NCBI GenBank assembly: GCA_903813345.2
Contig: CAIIXF020000003.1
Span: 1 to 39,683, forward strand
Reading direction: 5' to 3'
Length of the DNA: 39,683 nt
Origin: Owenia fusiformis
Lineage: Eukaryota > Annelida > Polychaeta > Sabellida > Oweniidae
The notes under the pieces are model-generated. The model did no database searches, was not told the DNA's origin, and saw nothing but the letters and a program-made list of their open reading frames with translations. The position numbers and the translations under genes were made by a program. Positions 11,104 through 22,684 of the stretch are shown piece after piece (within the stretch, counting starts at the first letter, position 1; every line of letters begins with the position of its first letter).

Positions 11104-11183
11104 ACATCAAACCACTAGTCAGGTAGCCAAACTGCCAAATGCAAAAAATTACGGTGAGGGTTGAAAACGGGTAGAAAGTTTTT

Positions 11184-11693
11184 NNNNNNNNNNNNNNNNN
11201 NNNNNNNNNNNNNNNNNNNNNNNNNNNNNNNNNNNNNNNNNNNNNNNNNNNNNNNNNNNNNNNNNNNNNNNNNNNNNNNNNNNNNNNNNNNNNNNNNNNN
11301 NNNNNNNNNNNNNNNNNNNNNNNNNNNNNNNNNNNNNNNNNNNNNNNNNNNNNNNNNNNNNNNNNNNNNNNNNNNNNNNNNNNNNNNNNNNNNNNNNNNN
11401 NNNNNNNNNNNNNNNNNNNNNNNNNNNNNNNNNNNNNNNNNNNNNNNNNNNNNNNNNNNNNNNNNNNNNNNNNNNNNNNNNNNNNNNNNNNNNNNNNNNN
11501 NNNNNNNNNNNNNNNNNNNNNNNNNNNNNNNNNNNNNNNNNNNNNNNNNNNNNNNNNNNNNNNNNNNNNNNNNNNNNNNNNNNNNNNNNNNNNNNNNNNN
11601 NNNNNNNNNNNNNNNNNNNNNNNNNNNNNNNNNNNNNNNNNNNNNNNNNNNNNNNNNNNNNNNNNNNNNNNNNNNNNNNNNNNACGTTAAATT
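11184..11693. other. Scaffold gap (510 N)
   Basis: Unsequenced; its true length is unknown. Frames called across it are meaningless. It lies between the two palindrome arms, which matters when judging whether the palindrome is real. Confidence 0.99.
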
Positions 11694-11896
11694 TTAATGT
11701 TACCAATACGTTGGAAATAAACCGAGTTAGTGAGAACACAAAGTTTTTGTCATGTTTTTTTCTACCAACAAATATTTTGATATTGAAATTTGAGTTACGT
11801 CACATATAAAAATCAAACGTTCCTGTTTGTTATGTTTTCCACACTAAAGAACTTTACAAACATGTTACAACAACGTTCTTTTTATACCATCAATAG

Positions 11897-12214
11897 ATGT
11901 CTCATGTTTACATTGCCTCGATGTGTAAAGAACAAAAATGTGCAACATCTTCTAGGAACTTATATGCTACTTATGAGCAATGTGACATGGACGTCACTGT
12001 TTGCTGGATCGATTATTTTAAAAAGTGCTCTGTTTCGTATAGGGTAAAAATATCGAACAGCAGTGCACTCGGTAGGCTAAGTCTGTCAAGTCAATTCGCT
12101 ACTATATATTGGGGGAAATGTGGAAGTTTGAAAGTTGGTAACCCTACTAGGAACGTTAGGTACCTGGTCGACCGGATACCCGGTTACCAGGTCACCCTGT
12201 TTTTTACGATTTAG
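11897..12214 (+). CDS. 105-codon ORF, doubtful
   Basis: The ORF starts at ATG 11897, directly after an in-frame stop, and ends at 12214. The first half is Cys-rich (CKEQKC, EQCDMD, CWIDYFKKC), followed by SYR|GTAAAA, which resembles a donor. The second half is frame-shared with a local hairpin. I recognise no family. A frame of this length is expected by chance roughly once in a window of this size and composition, so it is listed only for completeness. Confidence 0.12.
   Translation: MSHVYIASMCKEQKCATSSRNLYATYEQCDMDVTVCWIDYFKKCSVSYRVKISNSSALGRLSLSSQFATIYWGKCGSLKVGNPTRNVRYLVDRIPGYQVTLFFTI
12160..12200. repeat. Nested small hairpin region
   Basis: TACCTGGTCGACCGG and CCCGGTTACCAGGT form an interrupted inverted repeat (ACCTGG/CCAGGT and ACCGG/CCGGT). 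It is the only GC-richer patch here and there is no associated gene. Confidence 0.55.
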
Positions 12215-12267
12215 ATTTTTTAACCATAGAATACTGCCTTCAGTATCGTGTTTGGCTGAGTTCCACA

Positions 12268-12727
12268 ATGAAACCTGTACGATTACAACTTGGGAGAATT
12301 ATCTACGCCTCTTACACTTAAAATACCTACTTTAATTGATTCCTGGGTATTTTAGCATTCTTTTCATGTACTTGAATCCACAGTTGTCTGGGTTTATCGG
12401 CAGAACGAAGAAATTTTCGTTTTTGATCGAGAGAGATTCCATCACTTTTCAAGATGGCGGTTGGATTTAAAAGGGGATTCCTTGTTTGACTGGCCTGGAA
12501 GTACCAATAGATGGAGGAATTTGACAGTTCAAATAAGTTAAATATTACACGCAAATATTGCGATCAAAAACAAAAATTTCTTTGTTCTGCCGATTCAAGT
12601 ACACAAATAGAATGCAAAAATACCAAGGAATCTGTATTAAAGTAGGTATCTTAAGTGTTAGGGGTGTAAATAATTCTCCCAAGTTGTAATCGTACAGGTA
12701 AAAGATTGTGCTCGGTCCAGGACTATC
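12268..12727. mobile_element. Fold-back element, spacer copy 2 (complete)
   Basis: The ends are ACCTGTACGATTACAACTTG..ACCTACTTT at 12268-12332 and the inverted copy AAGTAGGTATC..AATCGTACAGGT ending near 12710. The core holds TTTATCGGCAGAACGAAGAA and its inverted counterpart near 12580. The whole ~440 bp is self-complementary. The plus and minus frames inside (60-75 codons) are artefacts. Confidence 0.75.
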
Positions 12728-13031
12728 ATGGACATAGGTCTATATTTTGAGTTGGTGCGCATACTCGGGGATGCCTGATTGCGTGGCCGAAGGCCGCGCA
12801 TTGCCGGGGGTCCGGGGGTATGCTCCCCTGCGAAATTTTTTTCAAGGACGTTATTTGATGGAATCTAAGCGTTTTTATCAACTTTAAATGTTGACAATGG
12901 TAAACATACAGATACGTTAGGAAGCATCAATAAATTCGCAAATAAATTAATGCATTTTAACACATTTAAAATTTTTTTCAAATTCATTTGGTATGCCTGT
13001 GCGTATTTTGCATAATAGACGCTACACCCAT
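12727..13031. mobile_element. 305-bp GC-rich insertion with GACTAT duplication
   Basis: GACTAT occurs at 12721-12726 and again at 13032-13037, while the related copy at 9288-9293 has it once within an unbroken palindrome. The inserted DNA carries GTGGCCGAAGGCCGCGCATT and GGGGGTCCGGGGGTATGCTC, far richer in GC than anything nearby, and then an AT-rich tail. Terminal repeats are minimal (CATGG / ACCCAT). The superfamily is unknown to me. Confidence 0.65.
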
Positions 13032-13196
13032 GACTATAGTCCTGGCACGGGATAACCATTCTTTATCATACTACGCATTTTTCTCTGCTTGCATTTCAGC
13101 TGAATCTTTGTTAAATAAATATTTAAAGATTCTGTTTCAATATAGTTTTACATGAAAACTAACTGATAAACCTGGTGTCTAATTAAGAAAAGTGTG

Positions 13197-13620
13197 AAGT
13201 TTGTAGATGTTTTCACGCCATTGATCGGACAATGAACGGAGGGGGGGGGGGGCACAAGGGGGAGGGGGTAGAAGATTTCTGCAATAACATTTAACAATTC
13301 TGGAAGATTTATTTTTTGAAGAGAAAGTTAAGTACTGAATTGCTAAATGAATAGGTGCAGAAAATGTTAGATTTTCTAGTATCTTTTTTGAGCTGATACG
13401 CTTCTAAGATAGATCTATTATAAAAGGCACATCGTCACTAGTGTTGTCACGATTAATTGATGCATCGCGATATGCATCACCAAAAGTGATTTTGATGATG
13501 CCTAATTTTTTTTTCTATAATGCATGAAAACTAACTTTAAAAAGTGAGCAATGGCATTAGATATCACCTAATCCCCCCCTCCCCGTTCATTTTGTCCAGT
13601 CACTGGGCGTGGTGTTATCT
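13197..13620. mobile_element. Partial fold-back element at the inner end of the right arm
   Basis: This matches the complement of 7688-8332 but lacks about 270 bp of the second terminal repeat: GCAATGGCATTAG runs straight into ATATCACCTAATCCCC. A G-rich run (GGGGGGGGGGGG) lies near 13239-13252. It ends at the TATCT target copy at 13616-13620. Confidence 0.65.
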
Positions 13621-14702
13621 CAGGGCTCTCACCAGGAAATATTTAGGGCGTGGTGCTAACATCTTCAGAATAACCGTTCAATCGTGATAAATTATGTTTA
13701 TGTTATGTTTTATCATCACCCTATGCAGACAGAGCCTGTGGGAAATATTGGGTGCGGAGCAAATGAGCGGAGGGTGCGGAGCTAACGGTTATTTTTGAAT
13801 TTAAATTTGGGATATTTCTGAAACTAAGCCGTTTTGGGACTTCAAATATACCAAGATATGTGTATTTGACACCAAATATCAATACAATTGTGAAAATAGT
13901 AGCGCAATTCATTCTATAGCGACGCAGTGTGCCTTAAACCTTTCCCAGACCTATATATTTTGAAATTATCCTTTTAATACTGAGTCCCCAGCATTCATAA
14001 AAAATGGTGTTCAAGGTGCACTATCTATACAAATTATTTTTGCATCTTGGAAGCCAGGCAGTATCTGTGTGATTTTATAAAAATTCGGAAATTTTTTCAG
14101 ATATGAGCCCCCTCTAAATATTGGGTGCGGAGCAGCTCCATAAACGTAGCTCCGCACCCAATATTTAGAGGGGCTCATATCTGAAGAACATTTCCGAATT
14201 TTTATAAAATCACACAGATACTGCCTGGCTTCCAAGATGCAAAAATAATTTGCATGGAGAGTGTATCTTGAACACCATTTTTTATGAATGCTTGGAACGC
14301 AGTATTAAAAGGATAGTCTCAAAATATATAGGTCTGGGAAATGTTTAAGGCATACTGCGTCGCTATAAAATGAATTGCGCTACTATTTTCACAATTTTAT
14401 TGATATTTGGTGTCAAATACACATATCTTGGTATATTTGAAGTCCCGAAACGGCTTAGTTTCAGAAATATCCCAATTTTAAATTCAAAAATGACCGTTAG
14501 CTCCGCACCCTCCGCTCATTTGCGCCGCACCAAATATTTCCCACAGGCTCTGTCTGCATAGGGTGATCATTTTTACATGGTATTATTGTATATTCAGTCA
14601 AGTTTAGACTGTGGAAACAGTCATGATTTGCCAATAGGGTGTGGAGGGTGCTAAATAGAGTGTGCAGCTGCGCCACAGTCTAAAAGCTTCGTGAGAGCCC
14701 TG
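13621..14702. mobile_element. hAT-like fold-back mini-transposon with 5-bp duplication
   Basis: The ends are CAGGGCTCTCAC and GTGAGAGCCCTG. TATCT is duplicated at 13616-13620 and 14703-14707 and is present once at the empty site in the other arm (complement, 7675-7679). Internally 13715-14139 and 14144-14567 are complementary arms of about 425 bp around a GTGCGGAGC core, so the identical 63-codon frames on opposite strands (13721-13912 and 14370-14561) are mirror artefacts. CAGGG ends suit the hAT superfamily, and 5-bp duplications are reported for some hAT groups. No transposase is present. Confidence 0.85.
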
Positions 14703-15700
14703 TATCTTATGAAAAATTTACAAAATTGCCTTTCTTAATTTTTTAGCTTTACTGGGTAGATTCTGAGAAGATCATTTCTTGATTTGAGGAGCAGACTACG
14801 CGTTTGGGCTCAGTCAGCAGTGAAGATCTCAGATTTCAAGGTAAGTTTTATTATTTTTGATGTTATCGAACCTTGCACATGTTCAGAAATCTTGTATTTT
14901 AAAAAGTAAGTCAGTTGATCTTTTATATGTGTATGTATAGCAATGAGATAAGCCTTAGAACATGTATAATTAAGCAGTCGAAGTTTGGCTAGCAAGTCTG
15001 ACCATTCCCTTACAAAAATTCTACTGAATACTCAATAGTTGCGATGAATGCTAAACTAAATGCTCAATTTTTTTCTTGGAAAAATGTCTGTAATTGAATT
15101 TTTGTATTGTCTAAAAGTTGCGCCCACCCTCTATTGGCCTCTAATAAGCACCCACTTTGGTTGACAAAGTTCAAGCAATATATTAGCAAAAAAGATCAGA
15201 AGAAGAATTCAAATAGATGATAATTGATACTCAAGTTCCATAAAAGTCACATGTTCATAAATGCCATGCTTCTTCCCAATATATTTGTATTATTGAGTTA
15301 TTTCCACATGATACGACACTAATATTTGGTCAAAATAATCAAAAATGAATGAAGGAAATAATCAGTTTAGATTTATATTTTGAGAGAGAACTAGGATATC
15401 TTTTGTGCATATTTCTGTGCAAGTCAATGTTGTAAAATTTGCTGTTTTTCTAGTAACCTTTTTTTTTTTTTTTTTCTACCAACCATGACACAAATTATAA
15501 TGATCTATCATTTAATTCAAAATATAATGTATAACTTCAACTTCATGCTGTACGAACAAAATATTTTTGCACAGTGGGGGAGTATGCTATAGAAACAGTA
15601 AAAAAAATTCACAAATTAATCAGATCTTTTTCCCAATTGACACATTCTCTCCTTGCCAAGTTGTTAATGTAATATGTGGAATTTTAATCACCCTATACAG
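14703..15700. other. Gene-free right-arm stretch
   Basis: Partner of about 6720-7680. It contains a private run of about 19 T near 15459-15477. No gene is seen. Confidence 0.55.
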
Positions 15701-16020
15701 ACTGCTATACGAAAACAAGTGGTGCAGATATTATCATATGTGGGCAAGGTGTGGATATTAATGGTCAGTTTTGAATTTGAATTTGTGCTATTTCATAAAC
15801 TAAGGCATGTTTGGTACTCAATTATAATCACCTATAGTTTGTTCCTGAGTGAGGTACAGAAGGGCTTGATGCGAGACTAGCTTCTTTCTTCTATACTTAT
15901 GTGTTGCAAGGTGCGGATATTAACAGTCATTTTTTATTTGAATTTGAATTTGTGATCTTTCATAAACTAAGGTATATTTGGTACTCAATTATAATAATTA
16001 CATATTATTAGTTTCTGAGT
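15700..16020. repeat. Tandem duplication of ~160 bp, right arm
   Basis: Reverse-complement partner of 6400-6720, with the same two units read as TTCATAAACTAAGG followed by GGTACTCAATTATAATCACC. The small + frames at 15567-15880 run through it and are not supported. Confidence 0.65.
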
Positions 16021-18060
16021 GAGGTACACAAGGGCTTGATGTGAGACTAGCTTCTTTAGAATATATTTAAGAGTGAAGCACAGAAGGGGCTGATGCAAGA
16101 CTCTCTTATATAATGTGTTTGAGAGAGAGGTACACAAGAGCTTAAGGCATGTTTGTCTAGGATTTATTTGAGAGTGTGGTATGCAAGGGCTTAAGACAAG
16201 ACCATCTTTTTTAGAGTGTGTGTACTTATAGTGGAGTATACATTAGCTTGAGGCAAGACTATCTTGTATAATTTGTAAGTGAAGTACAAAAGGGCTTGAT
16301 GCGAGACTAGTTTGTTTAAAATATATTTGAGAGTGCAGCATAGAAGGGCTTGATGCAAGACTAGTTTGTTTAGAATATAGAGTGAAGCACAGAAGGGCTT
16401 GATGCAAGACCATCTTGTATAATGTGTTTGTAAGTGAAGTACTCAAGAGCTTAAGCGGAGAATAGCTTGTTTTTAGTGGAGTATACAGGGATTGATGCAA
16501 GACTTCTTTATTTAGAATATATTTGAGAGTGGAGTATATAAGGGCTTAATGCAAGACTACGTGTATATTGTATAATGTGCTTGTGAGTGAAAAACATAAG
16601 GGCTTGTATAATGTGCTTGTGAGAGGGGTACAGAAGGGCTTGAAGTGAGAATAGCTTGTTTTTAGTAGAGTATACAGGGATTGAAGAAAGACTTCTTTAT
16701 TTAGAATATATTTGAGAGTGGAGTACAGTAAGTCTTGATGCAAGACTATCTTGTATATGTGCTTTGGAGTGAAAAACACAAGGGCTTGAGGTAAGAATAG
16801 CTTGTTTTTTAGTTTAGTATACAGGGATTGAAGCAAGACTTCTTTATTTAGAATATATTTGAGAATAGAGTACACAAGGGCTTGATGCAAGACTATCTTG
16901 TATAATGTGCTTCTGAGAGAGAAACACAAGGGCTTGAGGCGAGACTTCCTTGTTTAGAATATATTTGAGAGTGGAGTAAACAAGGGCTTGGTGGAAGACT
17001 ATCTTATATGATGTGTTTGCGAGAGGGGTACACAATGGCTTTAGCAAGACTAGCTTGTTATGTTTTGTGGAATATACAGGGATTGAAGTAAGAGTTCCTT
17101 GTTTAGAATGTATTTGAGAGAGGAGTACACAAGGGCTTGATGCAGGACTATATTATATAGTGTGTTTGAGGGAGGGGTACAGAAGGGCCTTAGACGAGAG
17201 TAGCTTGTTTTGTTTTGTGGAATATGCAGGGATTGAAGTGAGAGTTCCTTGTTCAGAATGTATTTGAGAGAGGAGTACACAAGGGCTTCATGCAGGACTA
17301 ATAGTGTTTGAGAGAGGGGTACAGAAGGAAGAGACTTCTTGTTTTTATTTATATTGTATTCAGGAATTGAAGCAAGATTTCTTTGTTTAGAATATATTAG
17401 AGAGTACACAAGGGTATGATGCAAGACTATATTGTAAAATATACTTATGAGAGGGGTACAGGAGGGTTTGAGTCGAGACTAGCTTGTTTTGTTCAGTAGA
17501 GTATACAGGGATTGAAGCAAGACTTCTTTGTTTAGAATCTATGTGAGAGTGAGGTACACAAGGGCTTGATGCAAGACTATATTTTATAATGTGTTTGAGA
17601 GAGGGGTACACAAGGGCTTGAGGTGAGATGAGCTGTTTTATTTTGTTTTTTTAGTAGAGTATACAGGGATGAAAGCAACTTCTTTGTTTAGAATCTATTT
17701 GTAAATGGAATACACAAGGGCTTGATGCAAGACTATATTGTATGATGTGTTTGAGAAAGGGGTACACAAGGACTTGAGGTGAGACAAGCTGGTTTTGTTT
17801 ATTAGTAGAGTATACAGGGATGAAAGCAACTTCTTTGTTTAGAATATATTTGTAAATGGAATACACAAAGGCTTGATGCAAGTCTATCTTGTATAATGTG
17901 TTTGTGAGAGGGATAGACAAGGGCTTGAGGAGAAACTAGCTTGTTTTGTTTTGTGGAATATACAGGTATTGAAGCAAAACATTCTTGATGAGAATATATT
18001 TGGGAGTGGAGTACACAAGGTCTTGATGTAAGACTTCCTTGTTAAGAATATGTGTATTTA
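16020..18060. repeat. ~148-bp satellite array with ~50-bp subunits, right copy
   Basis: This is the reverse-complement partner of 4800-6420, expanded by roughly 400-450 bp. Units read AGAATATATTTGAGAGTGGA, then GTACACAAGGGCTTGATGCA and AGACTATCTTGTATAATGTG. The minus-strand frames of 67-127 codons here are satellite frames. Confidence 0.9.
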
Positions 18061-18127
18061 TAGAATGTGTCTAGTGCAGTGAATATTGGCTTGAAGCAAG
18101 ACTATATTGTTCAGAATCAATCTACTA

Positions 18128-18420
18128 TACTGTTTTTTTCTACTTCATTTGGTGTATTGCAAAAAATCGCTAATCCATGTCTTCGCCAATTTTTCAAAAT
18201 TTTCATCCAGTCTAATTTCTGTTCGGAAAAATGGTGTATCGTGGTTCAAGATAAATAAATTGCACCATTCTGATAGAAAGTCGCAATAAGATAGCATACA
18301 GTTAGTAATTAGAGCTTATTCAATATCACAGTTATTTAGACCTACTAAATTCTCCGTCACTTTTCCATTTTTGACAAATTCGCCAAATTTAATAGCTCCA
18401 AATTAAGAAGAATAACAGTA
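18128..18420. mobile_element. Short TACTGTT-ended mini-transposon, right copy
   Basis: This 293-bp partner of 4481-4771 starts TACTGTTTTTTTCTACTTC and ends AATTAAGAAGAATAACAGTA. Two overlapping ~60-codon frames (18067-18289) lie inside it and are not supported as genes. Confidence 0.6.
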
Positions 18421-18889
18421 TTCATTAATGGGCACAGAAGAACTTGTGTCAAGACTATGTCATTTAGATTGTGATTGTCTCCCCATAACTGAAGGCTACT
18501 GTTGCAATACATATACCTAAAGGTGTTTCATTATTTTGGATTTTGGGGATTTTTTCTTTGATCAAGGTATTCTTTTGCCCAACTGGTCTTCTTTAATATA
18601 GTACTAAGCAAGCACAAAAAAATGACAGCTGACTTCGTTATAGACCTCCCTCTACCTCATTTTCTGACGCCCATCCGCTACCATGTAACGTTGATACTCG
18701 TCTGGAAATTACAAAGTGTCATTTTCATCACGTTTGAGACGCATGTTCTACTAAAGGCACTTAAGTGATTTTCATCAAAGTTAACTATAACGCAGAACAA
18801 TATGTCTTTGATGAGTGATGAAAACTCTGAGATGGTTCATTCTTTCAATTCTAAGAAAATGATTGTTTTAAATGACGATTTAGTTTATC

Positions 18890-19395
18890 TCAATTTGGAA
18901 ACAATTATAGTAGGTTACCAGGTAAACTCCTCTCAAAACGTTTGGAAACAATTGTAGTAGGTACACTTCTCTTCAAAAAGTTGGAAACTTATGTAATAGG
19001 TACACTTCCCACCAGAAGTTTGAAAACAATTGTATTAGGTACAACACTTCCTTTCAAAAGTTTGTAAACAATTGCAATAGGTATAATTGTTCTGTCTAAA
19101 AATCTAGAAACAATTGTAGAAGTTTACCACGTACACTCCCCTCAAAAAGTTAGGAAACAATTGTAGTAGTTACACTTTTCAAAAGTTTGGAAACATTTGC
19201 AATAGGTGTACTTCCCTGCAGGAGTTTGGAAGCAATTCTATTAGGAACAACACTCCCCTCCAAAAGTTTGGAAACAATTTCAATGAGTACAGTCCCCTCC
19301 AAAAGTTTTGAAACAATTGTAGCAGGTTACTTGGTTCACTTCCCTCTAAAAGTTTATATAATACACTGTATAATTGGGTACACGCCTCTTCAATA
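18890..19395. repeat. TTTCCAAACTTTTGGAGGGG minisatellite, right copy
   Basis: This is the reverse-complement partner of 3500-4010, with the same unit order and a similar number of units. The repeated AAAAGTTTGGAAACAATTGT is visible throughout. The order of unit variants matches the left array, which shows duplication of the finished array rather than independent amplification. Confidence 0.85.
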
Positions 19396-20197
19396 GCTTT
19401 AAACTATACCAATGTTTGAATGTTGGAAGTTATGCAATAATTTCATAGAATATAGTATTTATGGTGATACATCTACGGTCAATTTATTTTCATATATGTG
19501 GGCATCGGCAAGTTATTAGGCTTCAATGGCAAGTATAAAAAATATATTGAAACACAAGATGATATGATGACATAAGATGACATGATATGATGGGTTTATG
19601 CTATTTTTATTTAATTTCATTACGTCTTTTAAATACACAGTTACTATCTGAAGAAAGTAAATAAATCCCCAAAAATTGGCCATGTAGTTAATTTGGCATT
19701 AGGCAAAATATGAGTTTCAAGGCCTGTGATTGACCAATTAATGGATTCTTAAATATCTCAGACATATTGCTTTCTAAAATCACTGTGGTTTCTGAGTGTG
19801 AATTTTTTGCCTTTGATATGCTTGAATATGGATTATATGGGTCAGGGTGAATTATACAAAATGATGCCGTGGGCCCATAATTACATAAAACTGAAGGGAC
19901 AGAGCAACTTTCTCACAGGCTGGAACCATTGAATTAGGTAGGAAAAGGAGGGTGAGTAGTGTTTAAACAAGGTGCATGATTAACCAACCTCGTAGATTAT
20001 TTGCTATCTAAGATAAATATTATCTCCCAAAAGAACTGTGTTATGTTATCAAAAGATGAAGTTATTTGAGATATAAAATGCAAAAATTTGTAAATTCTCC
20101 CAAATAATACATCTACCTATGGTTTTTCTGAGGGAACAGTTAGGCTCCAATTTGACAAACTTCGATTATACATCAATAATACATATTCCTAGTCCTA
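19396..20197. other. Gene-free right-arm stretch
   Basis: Partner of about 2730-3500. No exon-like ORF. Includes the ATGATATGATGACATAAGATG-type short repeats near 19558-19585. Confidence 0.5.
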
Positions 20198-20205
20198 TGT
20201 TACAT

Positions 20206-21198
20206 GTAACTGGTCAACTCAACCCCAAGTCAACTCAACCCAAGTCAACTCAACCCTTAGTCAAGTCGACCCCAAGTCAAGTCGACCCTTAGTCAAGTCG
20301 ACCCCAAGTCATCTCGACCCCACCATAAAAAACAAATAGATATACTATTTTCATGGTATGATATTGATGAATTTTGAAAGAATGAGGGACTAAAATGCTA
20401 ATTTTCCAAAATAAAATTATCAACTATTGAAGTTTGTGCTTAACGCATTTATAATTTTTATAAATAACAAAATAATATTTGATTAATCTTAATAGGACTA
20501 TTCACGATGGTATACATATATTTCACCCCTTCATATTTGAGCTTGTTTAATCTCTCTGAAATAAAAAAATTATCTATACATTTTTATACCGAAATTGTTG
20601 CAACAGTATTTTTGACAACAGGTAACTTATGCAACATGTGCATTGTGCCAACATCCATCCATTACTTTGTATTGAATGATTTTATATTTTGATAATAATA
20701 ATAAACAATAAACAATATGATCCGGTTCAAATCTTTCTTCTGATCTACAGGCGATAGAAATGTTTATTTTTTTGAAGTAAGATTTTAAAACAAGACTGAA
20801 CAAACAATGGGATTTATGTTTTTCTATTTTCCATTATCTTACTCATATGTCAGGTGTCATAAACAATCAGATTGGGATTTTATGATCCAGTTTAAATCTT
20901 CGTTTTGATCTATAGGTGACAGAAATGTTTTTTTCTTTGAAGTTTGATTTCAAATCAAACTGCACAAACAATTGGATTATATTGTATTTTAATCTACTTA
21001 AAACAAGTAAAATCATTTGGGTCGACTTGACTAAGGGTTGAGTTGACCAAGGGTTGAGATGACTTGGGGTCGAGTTGACTAAGGGTCGAGATGACTTGGG
21101 GTCGACTTGACTAAGGGTCGACTTGACTTGGGGTCGACTTGACTAAGGGTTGAGTTGACTTGGGTTGAGTTGACTTGGGGTTGAGTTGACCAGGAAGC
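20206..21198. mobile_element. 993-bp non-autonomous DNA transposon with minisatellite ends and 8-bp duplication
   Basis: TGTTACAT is duplicated at 20198-20205 and 21199-21206; the left arm has it once (complement, about 2720-2727), so the boundaries are exact. Each end is a run of ~16-17-bp units alternating GTCAACTCAACCC and GTCAAGTCGACCC with CCAA or TTA links (20212-20322 and, inverted, 21020-21190). Inside is a tandem duplication of ~165 bp (TATGATCC..AAATCTT..GATCTA near 20716 and 20880). An 8-bp duplication fits hAT or P-like families. The 61-65-codon frames inside are not genes. Confidence 0.88.
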
Positions 21199-21206
21199 TG
21201 TTACAT

Positions 21207-22043
21207 ACACTGGTTTCCCTAGGATCGGAAAATGGTGACGTGTAATATTTCAAATCATCTTGAAACTTACTTAAAGATTCAAGGAAGATCAAGGATTTAT
21301 GTTTATTAGTTATATTTACGTCAAAATAACATGTGAACAAAATTTCTGAACATGCAGATGTGCCAGGTTCTTAATAATATAGATATAGCACAAATAGGTA
21401 TAATTTTGCTATTATAAAAATTATTGCCAAAAGCATTATCAAAATTATTGCTATTTATTGCTAATAGCAATAAATTTTTATTTTATTGCTATTATTGCCA
21501 ATAGCGATAAATTGATCAAATGTATCGGTGATTGCTAAAAGTGGGTTTCTGCACATAAATGGGACTGCATATGGGAGCTGTCAACAAGCAGTTATCTTCA
21601 AAAGGCGAATGCAAGATGAACAGCCAGAAAAGTATGCTTGAATTTTAACAACTAGATGTCTGATTATTTTGAAAGTAATCAAGTGCACATCAATTTTGAG
21701 TGTTATACATGGGATTATGGCCCTTTATATGATTTACAAATATAATTCAGATTGTGTATTATATAATATGATTGTAGTTGCTTTGGCAAACTAATTAAGT
21801 CTATAACAGGACAGGGTAATATTTGTAGTTTTGTGGAGTATATTTCCAATATAAGAACCTTATTGCAAGGTTGCTATATATCCTAGCTTCTATGTCAAGT
21901 CCCTACTATAATAGTAACATCAAAGTTAATATAAGATTCATGACACATGGAGTTTAATTGTAAGTTTTTCAGATTTTCAATTTTCAAATTGAACCTAGTA
22001 TTTAAAACAGTAAGAAATGTTGTTGATATTGTGAAATTTTGTA
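21207..22043. other. Gene-free right-arm stretch
   Basis: Partner of about 1839-2720, with the same ATAGCAATAAA self-complementary run near 21400-21510. No gene seen. Confidence 0.5.
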
Positions 22044-22520
22044 TACTGTACTCCCGGTAATTTGTCGCGCGCTACTATATTTCGCGAAAAATATAAAAGT
22101 CGCGAAATTCCTACAGTTCTAATTTGCAAAATCTGATAGTTGCGAAATTCCAAGGAAATTCCAGGGGATTTCGATGTTGACAATATTTTCGTCCAGTGCT
22201 GGGCGATAATAGGTAAAAACGTGACATTTCGAGGTTTGAAAAGAGAAATTAGAAAAAAGATCGTTATTACTGTATTAAAATGAACATTCTAACGAAATGG
22301 CTTAAAAAGAAGCCAAAATCATTGGGCCAAGGAACAATCATGGCTGATATCAAAATCAAAGAGTGATCTTGTTTGACAAATCCGCGAAAAATTAATTGTC
22401 GCGAAATTTAAAAAAATGAAAATTAGCGAAATATATTAGCCGCAAAAATTCAAAATGCCAAAAACGCGAAATATAATAGCGTCAAATATAATAGCGCCAA
22501 ATATTAGTTGCAGTACAGTA
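22044..22520. mobile_element. TACTGTA-ended mini-transposon, right-arm copy
   Basis: This 477-bp reverse-complement partner of 1402-1838 begins TACTGTACTCCC and ends GCAGTACAGTA. It contains repeated CGCGAAAT blocks and the GTCCAGTGCTGGGCG stretch shared with the left copy. It is non-autonomous and has no ORF. Confidence 0.75.
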
Positions 22521-22684
22521 TTGTACAGGGTGTAAAATAAATATGTTCCGACCCCCCTCCATAATTTCAAGAGAATGAACTTTTGTGCATAAAAGAGCAT
22601 TTAGTTGAAAATGAATTAAGAACCCTAGAATAGAATAGATAAACTTAATATGTGCCTTTAATTTTATTTTCACATAAATACTTG

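Larger units (their letters stand above)
8333..13196. other. Spacer between the palindrome arms
   Basis: Arm homology stops just after the shared tract reading CTACAAACTT on the left and its complement on the right. Inside lie a 152-bp mini-element, two copies of a fold-back element, a GC-rich 305-bp insertion, a possible promoter, a perfect hairpin and 510 N. Apart from the two fold-back copies, the left part (8333-11183) and the right part (11694-13196) are not homologous to each other. Confidence 0.8.

Noticed and set aside
11149-11739. 178-196-codon ORFs across the gap
   Set aside because: They consist almost entirely of N.
13721-14561. Two identical 63-codon ORFs on opposite strands
   Set aside because: They are the two arms of the fold-back element at 13621-14702.
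16243-17920. Series of minus-strand ORFs resembling those at 5209-6052
   Set aside because: Mirror copy of the same satellite, not a gene family.
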